Shown here: one piece after another, positions 1 through 11,101 of the stretch | Position numbering within the stretch: position 1 is the first letter of the stretch | Layout of the letters: each line of letters begins with the position of its first letter | From: Hemibagrus wyckioides | Taxonomy: Eukaryota; Chordata; Actinopteri; Siluriformes; Bagridae | Length of the DNA stretch: 64,000 bases | Direction of reading: 5' to 3' | Assembly: GCF_019097595.1 (NCBI RefSeq) | Contig: NC_080720.1 | Location: forward strand, 27,584,352-27,648,351 | Position numbers and translations under genes: made by a program | The notes under the pieces: model-generated | What the model saw: only the letters and a program-made list of their open reading frames with translations | Database searches by the model: none | Told to the model about the DNA's origin: nothing

Positions 1-620
1 TACAGCCCTAGTTCTTGGTTGTACACAATCTTTACAGCCCTAGTTCTTGATTGCTCCAAATATTTACAGTCCTAGTTCTTGATTGTGCCTAATCTTTAAA
101 GCCCCAATTCTTGATTGTGCCCAATATTTACATCCCTAGTTCTTGAGTGTGCCGAATCTTTACAGCCCTAGTTCTTGGTTGTACCAGATATTTACCCACT
201 CTAGTTCTTAACTGTGTCCAATCTTTATAGCCCTAGTTCTTGGTTAGAGCTTGGGTTCTTGGAACTAAGAAGTCTTCAAGGATCTAGTCCTTTATTACAC
301 CCAATCTTTAGACCACTGCTTCTTATTTGTACCCTACTGTATATTAAAGGCTCTAGCTCTTGGATACACCAAAGCCATATAACTTTAGTGCTTAGTTTCC
401 AGCACCTCTAGTTCCAGTTTAGTCATTATTGCTCTAGCACTTGGTCACACCTAGTATGTACAGCTCTAGTTCTTGATCACATCCACTGTTTACACTATGG
501 TTATAACTACTTGGTTATGCTAGCAAGTATTTACAACTCTAGCTCATGCTGTTTTTAGCCACAGACTTTATGGCTCTAGTTCTAGGTTCTTAATTCTTTG
601 TGTAAATTAGTATTTATGGT
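1..620. repeat. Degenerate ~34-bp minisatellite, subtype 1
   Basis: Imperfect head-to-tail copies built around CTAGTTCTTGGTTGTACC followed by AATCTTTACAGC, with a period of about 32-37 bp. Copies are clearest in the first 250 bases and decay towards 600. The motif aligns with the CTAATTCTTGGTTAGTCTCA units further right, so this looks like an older subtype of the same family. The left end is cut by the window. Short reading frames here come from the repeat and are not genes. Confidence 0.85.
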
Positions 621-1344
621 GCTATATCTCCAAATGAAAAGTGTATTTATTAGCACACACTCCTAGTTCAACTCTCAACAAGCAGAAAAACAGAGTCAGA
701 CAACTTCCAGGATACAGTTCCATTGTTTCTGTTTCCATTTCTGAAGGTGAAATCATATAGGCTAGAGCCACAGACATATTTCAGACAGGACACTGAATTG
801 TCTGGTATATAAATACAAATAACAACAACAAAAAGAGCACAGTAAGCTCATGTTGTACACTCAGGTACAATTTAGATGTGAAAAGCAGATAGGTGTGTTA
901 CGATGTTATCACTGCTTGATGTCAGGTAACGTTGAACAGAGCATGGAAGAGGAAACTCAGACCTAAACTTTATTGTGAATTTTCTCTCGCCGTATCGTGT
1001 GGTTTACATTTCAGGTAGGTGTATAGCTATGCAAATAGTTGTAATGTACATGCCTGTTCCTAAAATCAATACACACAAAAATGTTGTCAGAGTAAAATCA
1101 TTGGTGTTCATATCATTTTAACTTTCCTGAAGCTAAAAGGAAACGCAACATACTCTGCACAGTCGCTTGCCCAAACCCACACAAAGGTTACGTTTTGAAT
1201 ATTGAAAACTGCACACTGAAAATGGGTTAATGCAAAGTAGTGGTGGTTTGTTAACCTTTGGTAAGCCTGTAAAGCACAAAGCCACGACACACAGAATGCA
1301 ATAAACACACACATGGGCAGGAACTGTGAGGGATTGAGCTGTAT
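621..1344. other. Unique stretch, nothing recognised
   Basis: AT-rich, non-repetitive sequence. I see no exon-like frame with splice sites, no transposon terminus and no long simple repeat on either strand. Probably intronic. Confidence 0.5.
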
Positions 1345-1490
1345 GGAGGAGTGATGCCCCTGTGGTTAAGGCTTTTTGAGTTCAGATCCCAGCACCACCT
1401 AGCTGCCATTGTGAGGTTTTTGAGTAAGCACTTAACGCTGGAAAAGCTCCAGCCGAGTAAACAAATGTAAATGACGATGGTGCAAACATG
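1345..1490 (+). repeat. Possible SINE fragment
   Basis: Contains GTGGTTAAGGC, then TTCAGATCCCAGCACCACC and GCTGCCATTGTGAGG, the order seen in the tRNA-like heads of clearer SINEs in this window (for example 38362 and 39596). It ends in a weak TAAATGTAAATG-like tail. Strongly diverged, so the assignment is tentative. Confidence 0.45.
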
Positions 1491-1737
1491 CACTAATATT
1501 CTGTAGTGCCACATGGTTTGACCTGACACAAACATGTGCTGTGTATACATGTCGATGTGGACAAAATGACACAGCCGCATGGACATGCATGTAACACATG
1601 TTGATGCATGCGCAAATACACACAAGAAGGAACAACAATTATACAATAAATACACAAATACAACACGTTCTTTACTCCTCTAACTCTTCGTCAACTCTTA
1701 TTTTCTGTCTCTTCTTGTTTCCCAAGGTTCTAAGTTT

Positions 1738-2690
1738 TAGTTAGTTCCAGTATTTACACTCTACCTTTTGGTCAATCTCAGTATTTAACCCTCCTGCAAT
1801 TGGTTAGTCCCAGTCTTTAGGCTCTAATTCTTAGTTATTCAGTCTTTGAGGCTTTAAATCTTGGTTAGTCTCAGTCTTTAAGGCTCTAATTCTTGGTTAA
1901 TCTCAGTCTTTAAGGCTCTAATTCTTAGTTAGTCTCAGCTTTTCAGATTAAATCTTGGTTAGTCTCAGTCTTTAAGGCTCTAATTCTTGGTTAGTCTCAG
2001 TCTTTAAGGCTCTAATTCTTGGTTAGTCTCAGTCTTTAAGGCTCTAATTCTTGGTTAGTCTCAGTCTTTAAGGCTCTAATTCTTGGTTAGTCTCAGTCTT
2101 TAAGGCTTTAATTCTTAGTTAGTCTCAGCTTTTAAGACTCTAATTCTTGGTTAATCTCAGTCTTTAAGGCTCTAATTCTTAGTTAGTCTCAGCTTTTAAG
2201 ACCCTAATTCTTAGTTAGTCCCAGCTTTTAAGACTCTAATTCTTGGTTAATCTCAGTCTTTAAGGCTCTAATTCTTAGTTAGTCTCAGCTTTTAAGATTA
2301 ATTCTTGGTTAATCTCAGTCTTTAAAGCTCTAATTCTTAGTTGCTCTCAGCTTTTAAGACTCTAATTCTTGGTTAGTCATAGTGTTTAAGGCTCTAATTC
2401 TTAGTTAGTCTCAGCTTGTAAAACACTAATTCTTAGTTAGTCTCAGCTTTTAAGACTCTAATTCTCAGTTAATCTCAGTCTTTAAGGCTCTAATTCTTAG
2501 TTAGTCTCAGCTTTTAAGATTAATTCTTGGTTAGTCTCAGTATTTAAGGCTCTAATTCTTGGTTAGTCTCAGCTTATAAGACTCTAATTATTGGTTAGTC
2601 TCAGTCTTTAAGGCTCTAATTCTTAGTTAGTCTCAGCTCTTAAGACTATAATTCTTGGTTATTCTCAGTCTCAGGCTCTTGGTTGTTTCC
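1738..2690. repeat. 32-bp minisatellite array, copy A
   Basis: About 28 head-to-tail units. The consensus runs TCTCAGTCTTTAAGGCTC then TAATTCTTGGTTAG; the exact 32-bp period is visible from 1960 to 2110. Variants alternate between GTCTTTAAGG and GCTTTTAAGA, suggesting homogenisation of unit pairs. The start (CCTCCTGCAATTGGTTAGTC near 1790) matches the start of the second array near 6565, so both derive from one duplicated segment. Confidence 0.92.
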
Positions 2691-3059
2691 GGTCCTTAAT
2701 GCTTAAAGAGAAAACCTTTTGTTTTCTCTCAGCCTTTAAGAATGATCTCTTGGTTAGTCCAAGATTTCAAGACACTGTTTACATAGTTAGACTTTGTTTT
2801 TTTCTTACTTAACTGCTGTTTAATCCCAGTTAAAGTGCTAATATCTTGTTAGTCCCAGTTTTAGAGACTCTAAAATTTTGATGAACCACAGATATAAAGG
2901 TCATAATTCATTTCCAGTATTTACACTCTACATCTTGGTTAACTTGTTAACTATTGGTTAGTCCCACTGTTTTTGCTCTAACTGTTGGTTAGTTCTAGTG
3001 TTTAAGGCTCTAATTCTTGTTTAGTCCCAATGATTTAGGCTTAAATTCTTAGTTATTTA
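2691..3059. repeat. Array flank shared with 7700-7930
   Basis: Non-tandem spacer after array A. It holds TTTTGTTTTCTCTCAGCCTT, then ACTTAACTGCTGTTTAATCC, then TTTTGATGAACCACAGATAT in order. The same three blocks recur in the same order at about 7725-7905, showing that array plus flank was duplicated as a unit. From 2930 it grades into irregular 31-bp units. Confidence 0.85.
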
Positions 3060-3725
3060 TAGGGTTTAAGACTCAAATTTTTGGTTAGTCTCAGTGTTTA
3101 GGCTCAAATTCTTGGTTGGTCTCAGTGTTTTAGGCTCAAATTCTTGGTTAGTCCCAAAATTTAGGCTCAAATTCTTGGTTAGTCCCAGTGTTTAGGCTCA
3201 CATTTTTGGTTGGTCTCAGTGTTTTAGGCTCAAATTCTTGGTTGGTCTCAGTGTTTTAGGCTCAAATTCTTGGTTAGTCCTAATGTTTAGGCTCAAATTC
3301 TTGGTTAGTCCCAGTGTTTTGGCTCAAATTCTTGGTTAGTCCTAATGTTTAGGCTCAAATTCTTGGTTAGTCCCAGTGTTTAGGCTCTAAATCTTGGTTA
3401 GTCCTAATGTTTAGGCTCAAATTCTTGGTTAGTCCTAATGTTTAGGCTCAAATTCTTGGTTAGTCCCAGTGTTTAGGCTCAAATTCTTGGTTAGTCCTAA
3501 TGTTTAGGCTCAAATTCTTGGTTAGTCCCAGTGTTTTGGCTCAAATTCTTGGTTAGTCCTAATGTTTAGGCTCAAATTCTTGGTTAGTCCCAGTGTTTTG
3601 GCTCAAATTCTTGGTTAGTCCTAATGTTTAGGCTCAAATTCTTGGTTAGTCCCAGTGTTTAGGCTCTAAATCTTGGTTAGTCCCAGTGTTTAGGCTCAAA
3701 TTCTTGGTTACTTTTAGTGTTGAAG
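3060..3725. repeat. 31-bp minisatellite array, subtype 3
   Basis: About 21 units of 31 bp with core GTTTAGGCTCAAATTCTTGG. Two unit types, TTAGTCCTAATG and TTAGTCCCAGTG, alternate over much of 3270-3690, giving a 62-bp dimer pattern. It is related to the 32-bp arrays but one base shorter and with AAATTCTT in place of TAATTCTT. Confidence 0.9.
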
Positions 3726-5237
3726 GCTTTAGCTCTTGTTTTGTTCAGCTTACAAAGACCTGCCCAATTTTTAAAACTTTAAATACTTGTTCTAGGTGTA
3801 ATCTCTAGGTCTCTAGGTGTTTAAGATCTCTAGATCTCCTAGACTCCTGGTTTCAGACAATAATTCTTGGTGATTCTCAGCATTTATGATTGATTGTGGT
3901 CCACAGCTTGAGCCAGTTACAAATTATCTGCTAAAAAGACAGAATTATTAAAATATTTTTGGATTAAATGCACAATTAATAAATAATGGATAAAGAATAT
4001 TTTTTAATTTAGATTTCAATTATGCTTGTCCATCCTGACAAGAAAATTTCAAGCTGAAGGAACCTCTACATTGTGCTACAGCGGAATTCCTACAGTTGAT
4101 ACCAATTTGTCCAACACTGCAAAATAGCTGAATGGAATGGAATGAACTGTGACAAGACATGAGTCTTTACATCTTTACACACCTGTATGTGAATGAACAT
4201 GTAGGCAAAAAATTCTCTCAATGACCATCAATTTTAGCATTATCTGGCCAACAGGAGGCGCTCTAGACCTCCGTTTCCTCAGAAGTGCTTCATTCGTTGC
4301 AAACGCCACTCTCTTCCCAGGTCTCTTTGCATTCCCTCTATCTGAGGCATACCACAAATTCAAATTTGTGGGGAAATGCAGCTAGCCGACTACACCTAGA
4401 GAGAGCCACGTTAACTTTTTTTTTATTTGTTCAAGAGTAAACAAATCCGTAAATAATTCCTAATAAACAATGCATAATGACTTTTGTCTTTTGTACGCAC
4501 GTATATAAGATTAAGATTACATTAGAGTTTGTGTGCATGCTAATGATGAGTCAGTCTTCATTTGCTTACATGACAACAAGTGATTCTGGGCTGCTTTCCA
4601 ACTACATCACTCTGTAACACACCTTCATACATGACAGCTTACTTCAGCCTACGGCACACACTCTTAAGTCAACCATTAAAGCAAGGTGGGAATACACCTT
4701 ACAAATCAGACCCACAAACTGCCCCAGAGGTGGAAAAAAATCCCTGAGACTCCAGAGACTCATTTCTGAAATATTTGTCATCCCTCTTGTCTAAATACGG
4801 CATAGAAGCTGAAAAGTGATGACATGTTAAACACGTTAAAATGTTGGTTTAAATAGGATCTGAGTGCTTATACAGCTCAATGTAATGCAAAATTACTCAC
4901 ACACACACACACACACACACATAGTGTTCCTGGTAATGTGTGATATACTGCTACTTGACTAACAGCAGGAAATACATTAGCATTATTAGGTGCTAAGTGA
5001 GTCCTGAACAGCATCAAGCTGCACTCAGGAACTAAAACAAATCCGACGCATGGCGACTCTGAGACTCTCTGCATGTGCTGAATCATGACAATTAATCAAT
5101 TCATGTTCTGAGAAGTAGGCGTCGCTCAATGATGCTCAGTGATCATGGTAAGATCGTGGGTAATGTATGTTTAGCAATACATCAGGTTCCCTTAGGCTTA
5201 TACAGATGGACAGATAGACTATAAAGGTGTGTATAGA
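3726..5237. other. Mostly unique spacer between minisatellite copies
   Basis: No gene recognised. It holds a (CA)12 microsatellite at 4898-4921. The last 100 bases (about 5135-5235, with ATGATGCTCAGTGATCATGG) are repeated at about 7983-8090, which marks the right edge of a segmental duplication. About 1.4 kb of this spacer has no counterpart in the second copy. Confidence 0.6.
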
Positions 5238-5239
5238 TA

Positions 5240-6487
5240 CACTATATTGCCAAAAGTATTCGCTCACCTGCCTTGACTCGCATATGAACTTAAGTGACAT
5301 CCCATTCCTAATCCATAGGGTTCAGTATGACGTCGGTCCACCCTTTGCAGCTATAACAGCTTCAACTCTTCTGGGAAGGCTGTCCACAAGGTTTAGGAGT
5401 GTGTTTATGGGAATTTTTGACCATTTTTCCAGAAGTGCATTTGTGAGGTCACACACTGTTGTTGGACGAGAAGGCCTGGCTCTCAGTCTCCGCTCTAATT
5501 CATCCCAAAGGTGTTCTGTCAGGTTGAGGTCAGGACTCTGTGCAGGCCAGTCAAGTTCATCCACACCAGACTCTGTTATCCATGTCTTTATGGACCTTGC
5601 TTTGTACACTGGTGCACAGTCATGTTGGAAGAGGAAGGGGCCAGCTCCAAACTGTTCCCACAAAGTTGGGAGCATGGAATTGTCCAAAATGTCTTGGTAT
5701 GCTGAAGCATTCAGAGTTCCTTTCACTGGGACTAAGGGGCCAAGCCCAGCTCCTGAAAAACAACCCCACACCATAATCCCCCCTCCACCAAACTTTACAC
5801 TTGGCACAATGCAGTCAGACAAATACCGTTCTCCTGGCAACCGCTAAACCCAGACTCGTCCATCAGATTGCCAGATGGAGAAGCGTGATTCGTCACTCCA
5901 GAGAACGCATCTCCACTGCTCTAGAGTCCAGTGGCGGCGTGCTTTACACCACTGCATCCGACGCTTTGCATTGCACTTGGTGATGTATGGCTTGGATGCA
6001 GCTGCTCGGCCATGGAAACCCATTCCATGAAGCTCTCTGCACACTGTTCTTGAGCTAATCTGAAGGCCACATGAAGTTTGGAGGTCTGTAGCGATTGACT
6101 CTGCAGAAAGTTGGCGACCTCTTCGCACTATGCGCCTCAGCATCCGCTGACCCCGCTCCGTCAGTTTACGTGGCCTACCACTTCGTGGCTGAGTTGCTGT
6201 CGTTCCCAAACACTTCCACGTTCTTATAATACAGCTGACAGTTGACTGTGGAATATTTAGGAGCGAGGAAATTTCACGACTGGATTTGCTGCACAGGTGG
6301 CATCCTATCACAGTTCCACGCTGGAATTCACTGAGCTCCTGAGAGCGACCCATTCTTTCACAAATGTTTGTAAAAACAGTCTGCATGCCTAGGTGCTTGA
6401 TTTTATACACCTATGGCCATGGAAGTGATTGGAACACCTGATTCTGATTATTTGGATGGGTGAGCGAATACTTTTGGCAATATAGTG
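5240..6487 (-). mobile_element. Tc1-like DNA transposon, near full length
   Basis: Cut-and-paste element of 1248 bp. The ends are 29-bp perfect inverted repeats (CACTATATTGCCAAAAGTAT, continuing TCGCTCACC), each followed by a TA target duplication (5238-5239 and 6488-6489). It encodes one transposase on the minus strand. It lies just right of the segment shared with 7983-8090 and just left of the second minisatellite array. Low decay of ends and frame suggests a relatively young copy, but one stop codon makes it non-autonomous as read. Confidence 0.96.
5322..6353 (-). pseudogene. Tc1-family DD34E transposase with one in-frame stop
   Basis: The transposase would bind the terminal repeats and move the element to TA sites. 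Starting at the Met at 6353, the frame is 343 codons, the usual Tc1 length, with a single TAG at codon 170 (5844-5846). In order: a paired-like helix-turn-helix region (about 1-58), the GRPR linker (about 60-63), a second HTH (about 65-125), then the catalytic domain. Asp154 (WSDESR), Asp245 (QHDCAPV) and Glu280 (TEHLWDE) form the DDE triad with exactly 34 residues between the last two. A further in-frame Met 19 codons upstream is possible, but MGRS fits the family start better. No frameshift is seen, so the inactivation looks recent or is a sequencing difference. Confidence 0.93.
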
Positions 6488-6539
6488 TATGTGCAGTTGA
6501 ATATATGAATAGATAACGCTTATGCGTGTTTATTGGTAG

Positions 6540-7690
6540 GATTCAATCACGGTATTTAAGCCTCCTGCGATTGGTTAGTCTCAGTCTTTAAGGCTCTAAA
6601 TCTTAGCTAGTCTCAGTTTTTAAAGCTCTAATTCTTGGTTAGTCTCAGTCTTTAAGGCTCTAAATCTTAGCTAGTCTCAGTCATTAAAGCTCTAATTCTT
6701 AGTTAGTCTCAGTCTTTAAGGCTCTAATTCTTAGTTAGTCTCAGTTTTTAAAGCTCTAATTCTTGGTTAGTCTCAGTCTTTAAGGCTCTAAATCTTAGCT
6801 AGTCTCAGTCATTAAAGCTCTAATTCTTAGTTAGTCTCAGTCTTTAAGGCTCTAATTCTTAGTTAGTCTCAGTCTTTAAGGCTCTAATTCTTAGTTAGTC
6901 TCAGTTTTTAAGGCTCTAAATCTTAGACTCAGTCTTTAAGGCTCTAAATCTTAGTTAGTCTCAGTTTTTAAGGCTCTAAATCTTAGACTCAGTCTTTAAG
7001 GCTCTAAATCTTAGTTAGTCTCAGTTTTTAAGGCTCTAAATCTTAGACTCAGTCTTTAAGGCTCTAATTCTTAGTTAGTCTCAGTTTTTAAGGCTCTAAA
7101 TCTTAATCTCAGTTTTTAAGGCTCTAATTTTTTAGTTAGTCTCAGTCTTTAAGGCTCTAATTTTTAGTTAGTCTCAGTCTTTAAGGCCCTAATTCTTAGT
7201 TAACCTCAGTCTTTAAGGCTCTACTTCTTAGTTAGTCTCAGTTTTTAAGGCTCTAAATCTTAGACTCAGTCTTTAAGGCTCTAAATCTTAGTCTCAGTCT
7301 TTAAGGCTCTAAATCTTAGTTAGTCTCAGTCTTTAAGGCTGTAAGTCTTAGTTGATCTCGTTTTTTAAGGCTCTAATTCTTAGTTAGTCTCAGTGTTTAG
7401 GACTATAATACTTAGTCTCAGGTTTTAAGGCTCTAATTCTTAGTTAGTCTCAGTCTTTAAGGTTTTAATTCTTAGTCTCAGGTTTTAAGGCTCTAATTCT
7501 TAGTTAGTCTCAGTTTTTAAGACTATAACAGCTAGTCTCAGGTTTTAAGGCTCAAATTCTTAGTTAGTCTCAGTCTTTAAGGCTCTAAATCTTAGTCTCA
7601 GTTTTTAAGGCTCTAAATCTTAGTCTCAGTATTTAAGGCTCCAAATCTCAGTTAGTCGCAGTCTTTAAGGCTCTATTTCTTAATTATCCT
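6540..7690. repeat. 32-bp minisatellite array, copy B
   Basis: Same unit family as 1738-2690 (TCAGTCTTTAAGGCTCTAAT), starting with a matching CCTCCTGCGATTGGTTAGTC. Several units lack GTTAGT (CTTAGACTCAG), giving 26-28-bp units between 32-bp ones. Around 6901-7080 a 60-bp dimer repeats almost exactly three times. Confidence 0.92.
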
Positions 7691-8095
7691 CAGTCTTCCT
7701 CAGTCCTCGGTCCTCAAGGCTCTACCTTTTGTTTTCTCTCAGCCTTCTGATCTCTTGCTTAGGACAAGACTTTAAGACTCTATTTACATGGTTAGACTTT
7801 GTTTTTGTTTTTGTTTTTTTACTTAACTGCTGTTTAATCCCAGTTTATAAAGTGTTTTTAGTCCCAGTTTTAGAGACTCTAATATTTTGATGAACCACAG
7901 ATATAAAGTACATAATTCTTGCTTATTCCCAGTAATTCCCAGTTAGTCCCAGTGTTTAAGGCTCAAATTCTTGGTTAGTCCCAATGATGCTCAGTGATCA
8001 TGGTAAGATCATGGTTAATGAATATTCAGCAATACAACATCAGATTCCCTTTAGGCTTACACACATGACAGAGAGACTATGAAGATATATTTAAA
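7691..8095. repeat. Array B flank, duplicate of 2690-2950 and 5135-5235
   Basis: Carries TTTTGTTTTCTCTCAGCCTT, ACTTAACTGCTGTTTAATCC and TTTTGATGAACCACAGATAT as at 2700-2910. It then joins directly, at about 7980, to ATGATGCTCAGTGATCATGG as at 5135. The order shows that the ~1.4-kb stretch at 3726-5134 was either gained in copy A or lost from copy B. Confidence 0.85.
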
Positions 8096-9204
8096 TATAT
8101 ATATAAGCTTGCTCTCTTACTCAGACCCACTTGATAGGGGTTCTACTTCTCTTTCCGTGTTAGTTTTTAAAGCTACTCTTAATTTGTATAAAGTGTTCGA
8201 GCTCCAACCTTTGTTAAGTTCCAGCTGTTAGAAAAACTCATTTTTGATTTTGAAGCAAAAGTGAAAAGCGAGGAGTCTGTTTTGGTTTTGTTGAAACTGT
8301 TATCGTCCCAGGAAGTGCAGGCACTTTTGCTTCGACCTAAATTGTGGCACTAAAATGATACTGTGGGCGTAACAGTGTACAGGAAAGAGCGTTTGTGCTC
8401 ACTAAAACACTTATGCAACTTAACACTTAATACAGTACAGTATCTATTCAAGCATGTCCAGTATTCACACACACACACACACACACACAGATAGCTATAT
8501 TTAGAGATTTGGCAGATCCTCTGGTAGCTGGTAGTGTAACTCATTGATTTCTCCACCATATGGCAGGTATGGAAACCTGTTAAGTCTCTTAGAGCAGGAA
8601 GGTGAAGAGAAAATTAGTGAAGTGAAGTTATTAATATTTGGAGGCAGCTCTACTATATCAGCAGGATGGAATGAGTTGCTGGATTGCTTCAAAGTGTTAC
8701 AAGGTGCAAAAATGGCGCCAAGTCATGCAGCATGAAAGCTGCTGCCAACGTGGTGCACGAGAGCGAACAAGCGGAGCATTCACCAGGAAACAGAGACACT
8801 GGAGGAGAATCCACACAAGCGCCTGAATGAGCCTTTATCCAAATGTTTACCGCAAAACAAGGCTCACTTGTTGGCTGTTTGACTGTCTGTTTGACTGTCT
8901 CTGTGTGTGTGTGTGTGTGTGTGTGGCAGAATGTGACATTGTGCTGAACTTTCACTCCTCTTTATAAAATCCTCACTAGTTTGGACTCCCCATGTGTAGT
9001 TTCTTTTTTTTTTTTTTTTCCTGGAATGTGTGTATGCACTCTGGGCTGCTCTTGTTTAGTGACTTTTAATCTCTTTATACTTTTAATCTATTATTATTTA
9101 TTGGTGTAGAATTATTTGTCTTGAAGAGGCATCCAACCCAATTATAAGAGACATAGAATGAAAAAAAAAATCTAGCGGTATTAGGCTGTTGTCTAGCGTA
9201 TGGC

Positions 9205-9205
<1 letters not shown>
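8096..9205. other. Intron-like sequence with CA/TG microsatellites
   Basis: No gene or transposon recognised. It holds (CA)12 at 8466-8489, (TG)12 at 8902-8925 and a poly-T run near 9004-9020. Short frames of about 60-90 codons here lack any recognisable domain. Confidence 0.5.
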
Positions 9206-9282
<77 letters not shown>

Positions 9283-9301
9283 CACTATAATTTTTTTATA
9301 T

Positions 9302-9332
<31 letters not shown>

Positions 9333-9390
9333 TTCATTTATTCATTTATTTATTCATTCATTCATTCATTTATTTATTCATTCATTATCC
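9206..9390. repeat. (AAT)n-(ATT)n and (TTTA)n compound microsatellite
   Basis: About 20 AAT triplets (9206-9264) switch directly to ATT triplets (9265-9281), making a self-complementary tract. An imperfect TTTA/TTCA tetranucleotide array follows at about 9297-9387. The poly-Asn and Phe/Leu/Ile frames across it are artefacts. Confidence 0.95.
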
Positions 9391-10646
9391 TGCTAGTCAT
9401 CAGCTGCTGAGTTTAGTAAAAATCAGTCTAAAATCTAAGCCATGCTAGCTAGCTAAAAAAGTCCCCCACGACACCAAGCGGATGTTCTTTAAAAGCTATG
9501 GACTCAGTTGTCGTTAGTAAAGCAGCCGGTGATAAGCGAGTGGTTTAAAAAGGATGTGTGATACTATAACAGCAGCTGGATGTGCAAACTTTTGAGAAGA
9601 AGGGTCTGGTACTGATAGCAACATCTCATAGGGTAAGAGCACTCGAGAGGGCCGGGCTCACCAAATCATCACGACCTCACTTGATCCCGCAGAGGAATGT
9701 TGAGAGCCATGTTCTTCAGAGAAAATGAAACTGGTGTAAAAATCCAGCCATGGAGAAGTGTGTGTGTGTGTGTGTGTGCATATGTAGTTTGTGGCTAAAA
9801 CACAGAGAGTGTAAGAGTTTCCCGAAAGCACCATCAACCAGCAGTGCAAGCTACTTTAGACACTCCAGGGTTACTTTCTAAAGCTTTCGGGAAACGTTTC
9901 AATCAGATAGGAGCAAAATGTGCGTGTTTGTTGTAACTTGGAAGTGACCCGGGCCAAAAAGGAAGTAGAACTCACTCCTGTTATGGCGTTTGAATGCTTG
10001 AGTCTGAAAGCTGTAGCCTGGATGACGATTAATATTAACGTTAGCTCTAATGTGTCATTGAGAGGGGCTTGTACGATGGAAGTGATGCGTAATCTGATCT
10101 ATTCTGTTGTCTAACAAAGAAATAATGATGTTATAATCATGAGGAACAGGAATCTGAGGATACACTGGGCACAGGTTCACCAAGAGACTGCAATTTCGCA
10201 CCATGCTGTGGAAAGTCTACCGACTGTTGTGTGTGAAAATCTGAATGCAACAACCTGGCACCAACATCCATCCAGACCTGCTCAATGTAGCTGAAATCCC
10301 ACACACACACAAACACACACACACACACACACACTTTCCCCATTCTGATGTCTGATGTGAATATTAACTAAAGCTCTTGACCTGAATTTGTATCTGCAAT
10401 GTTCCTATTAAAGTGGCCAGTGGAGTGTACTGTATTATTGCTGGAGAAAGAAATATATATAGGCTACAAACATCTATGTACATGACTCAAAAGACTCCTG
10501 GCAATAGTAGACAGCTTGCTTTGTCAACAAGTGTGCTGATTACAGTACACACACACACACACACCATTTTTCTATTAACTTGCCACACAAATCACCAGCT
10601 TGAACAACTTCATCTACACACAACCTCCCAGCAGAATTCCCCTCTA

Positions 10647-10682
<36 letters not shown>

Positions 10683-10911
10683 GGAGTTTCACTGGTCTAT
10701 TCTCGCATCCATCAGTTTGACACGTTGCTAATGGCATTTTGTCCCCCAGTCTGCAAATGTCAGTCACACTAAATCACACCACACAGTAGTGTGTGTGTGT
10801 GTTTATAGTAAGCAGTACACTGACAGGCTTACAGTGCTATTTAGCCCAAACGCTGGATGCTTATTGAAATAATTTTACCAAGAAATCGTCCTCCTTAAGG
10901 CACTCCACACA
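9391..10911. other. Intron-like sequence with several CA repeats
   Basis: No supported gene. Microsatellites: (TG)n at about 9760-9779, (CA)n at 10299-10333, 10545-10564 and 10651-10681, and (TG)n at 10788-10802. The interspersed unique DNA shows no domain or splice-bounded frame. Confidence 0.5.
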
Positions 10912-10913
10912 CA

Positions 10914-10950
<37 letters not shown>

Positions 10951-10951
10951 G

Positions 10952-10989
<38 letters not shown>

Positions 10990-11049
10990 CACGCACGCAC
11001 GCACACACACACACACACACACATACACGCACGCACACACACACGCACG

Positions 11050-11092
<43 letters not shown>

Positions 11093-11101
11093 AAACACAC
11101 G
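10912..11101. repeat. Long compound (CA)n/(CGCA)n tract
   Basis: About 190 bp of pure alternating purine-pyrimidine sequence: CA runs interrupted by blocks of GCAC/GCACGCAC. Such tracts are known to favour left-handed Z-DNA. The Val/Cys-rich reading frames on the minus strand come from the repeat. Confidence 0.95.
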
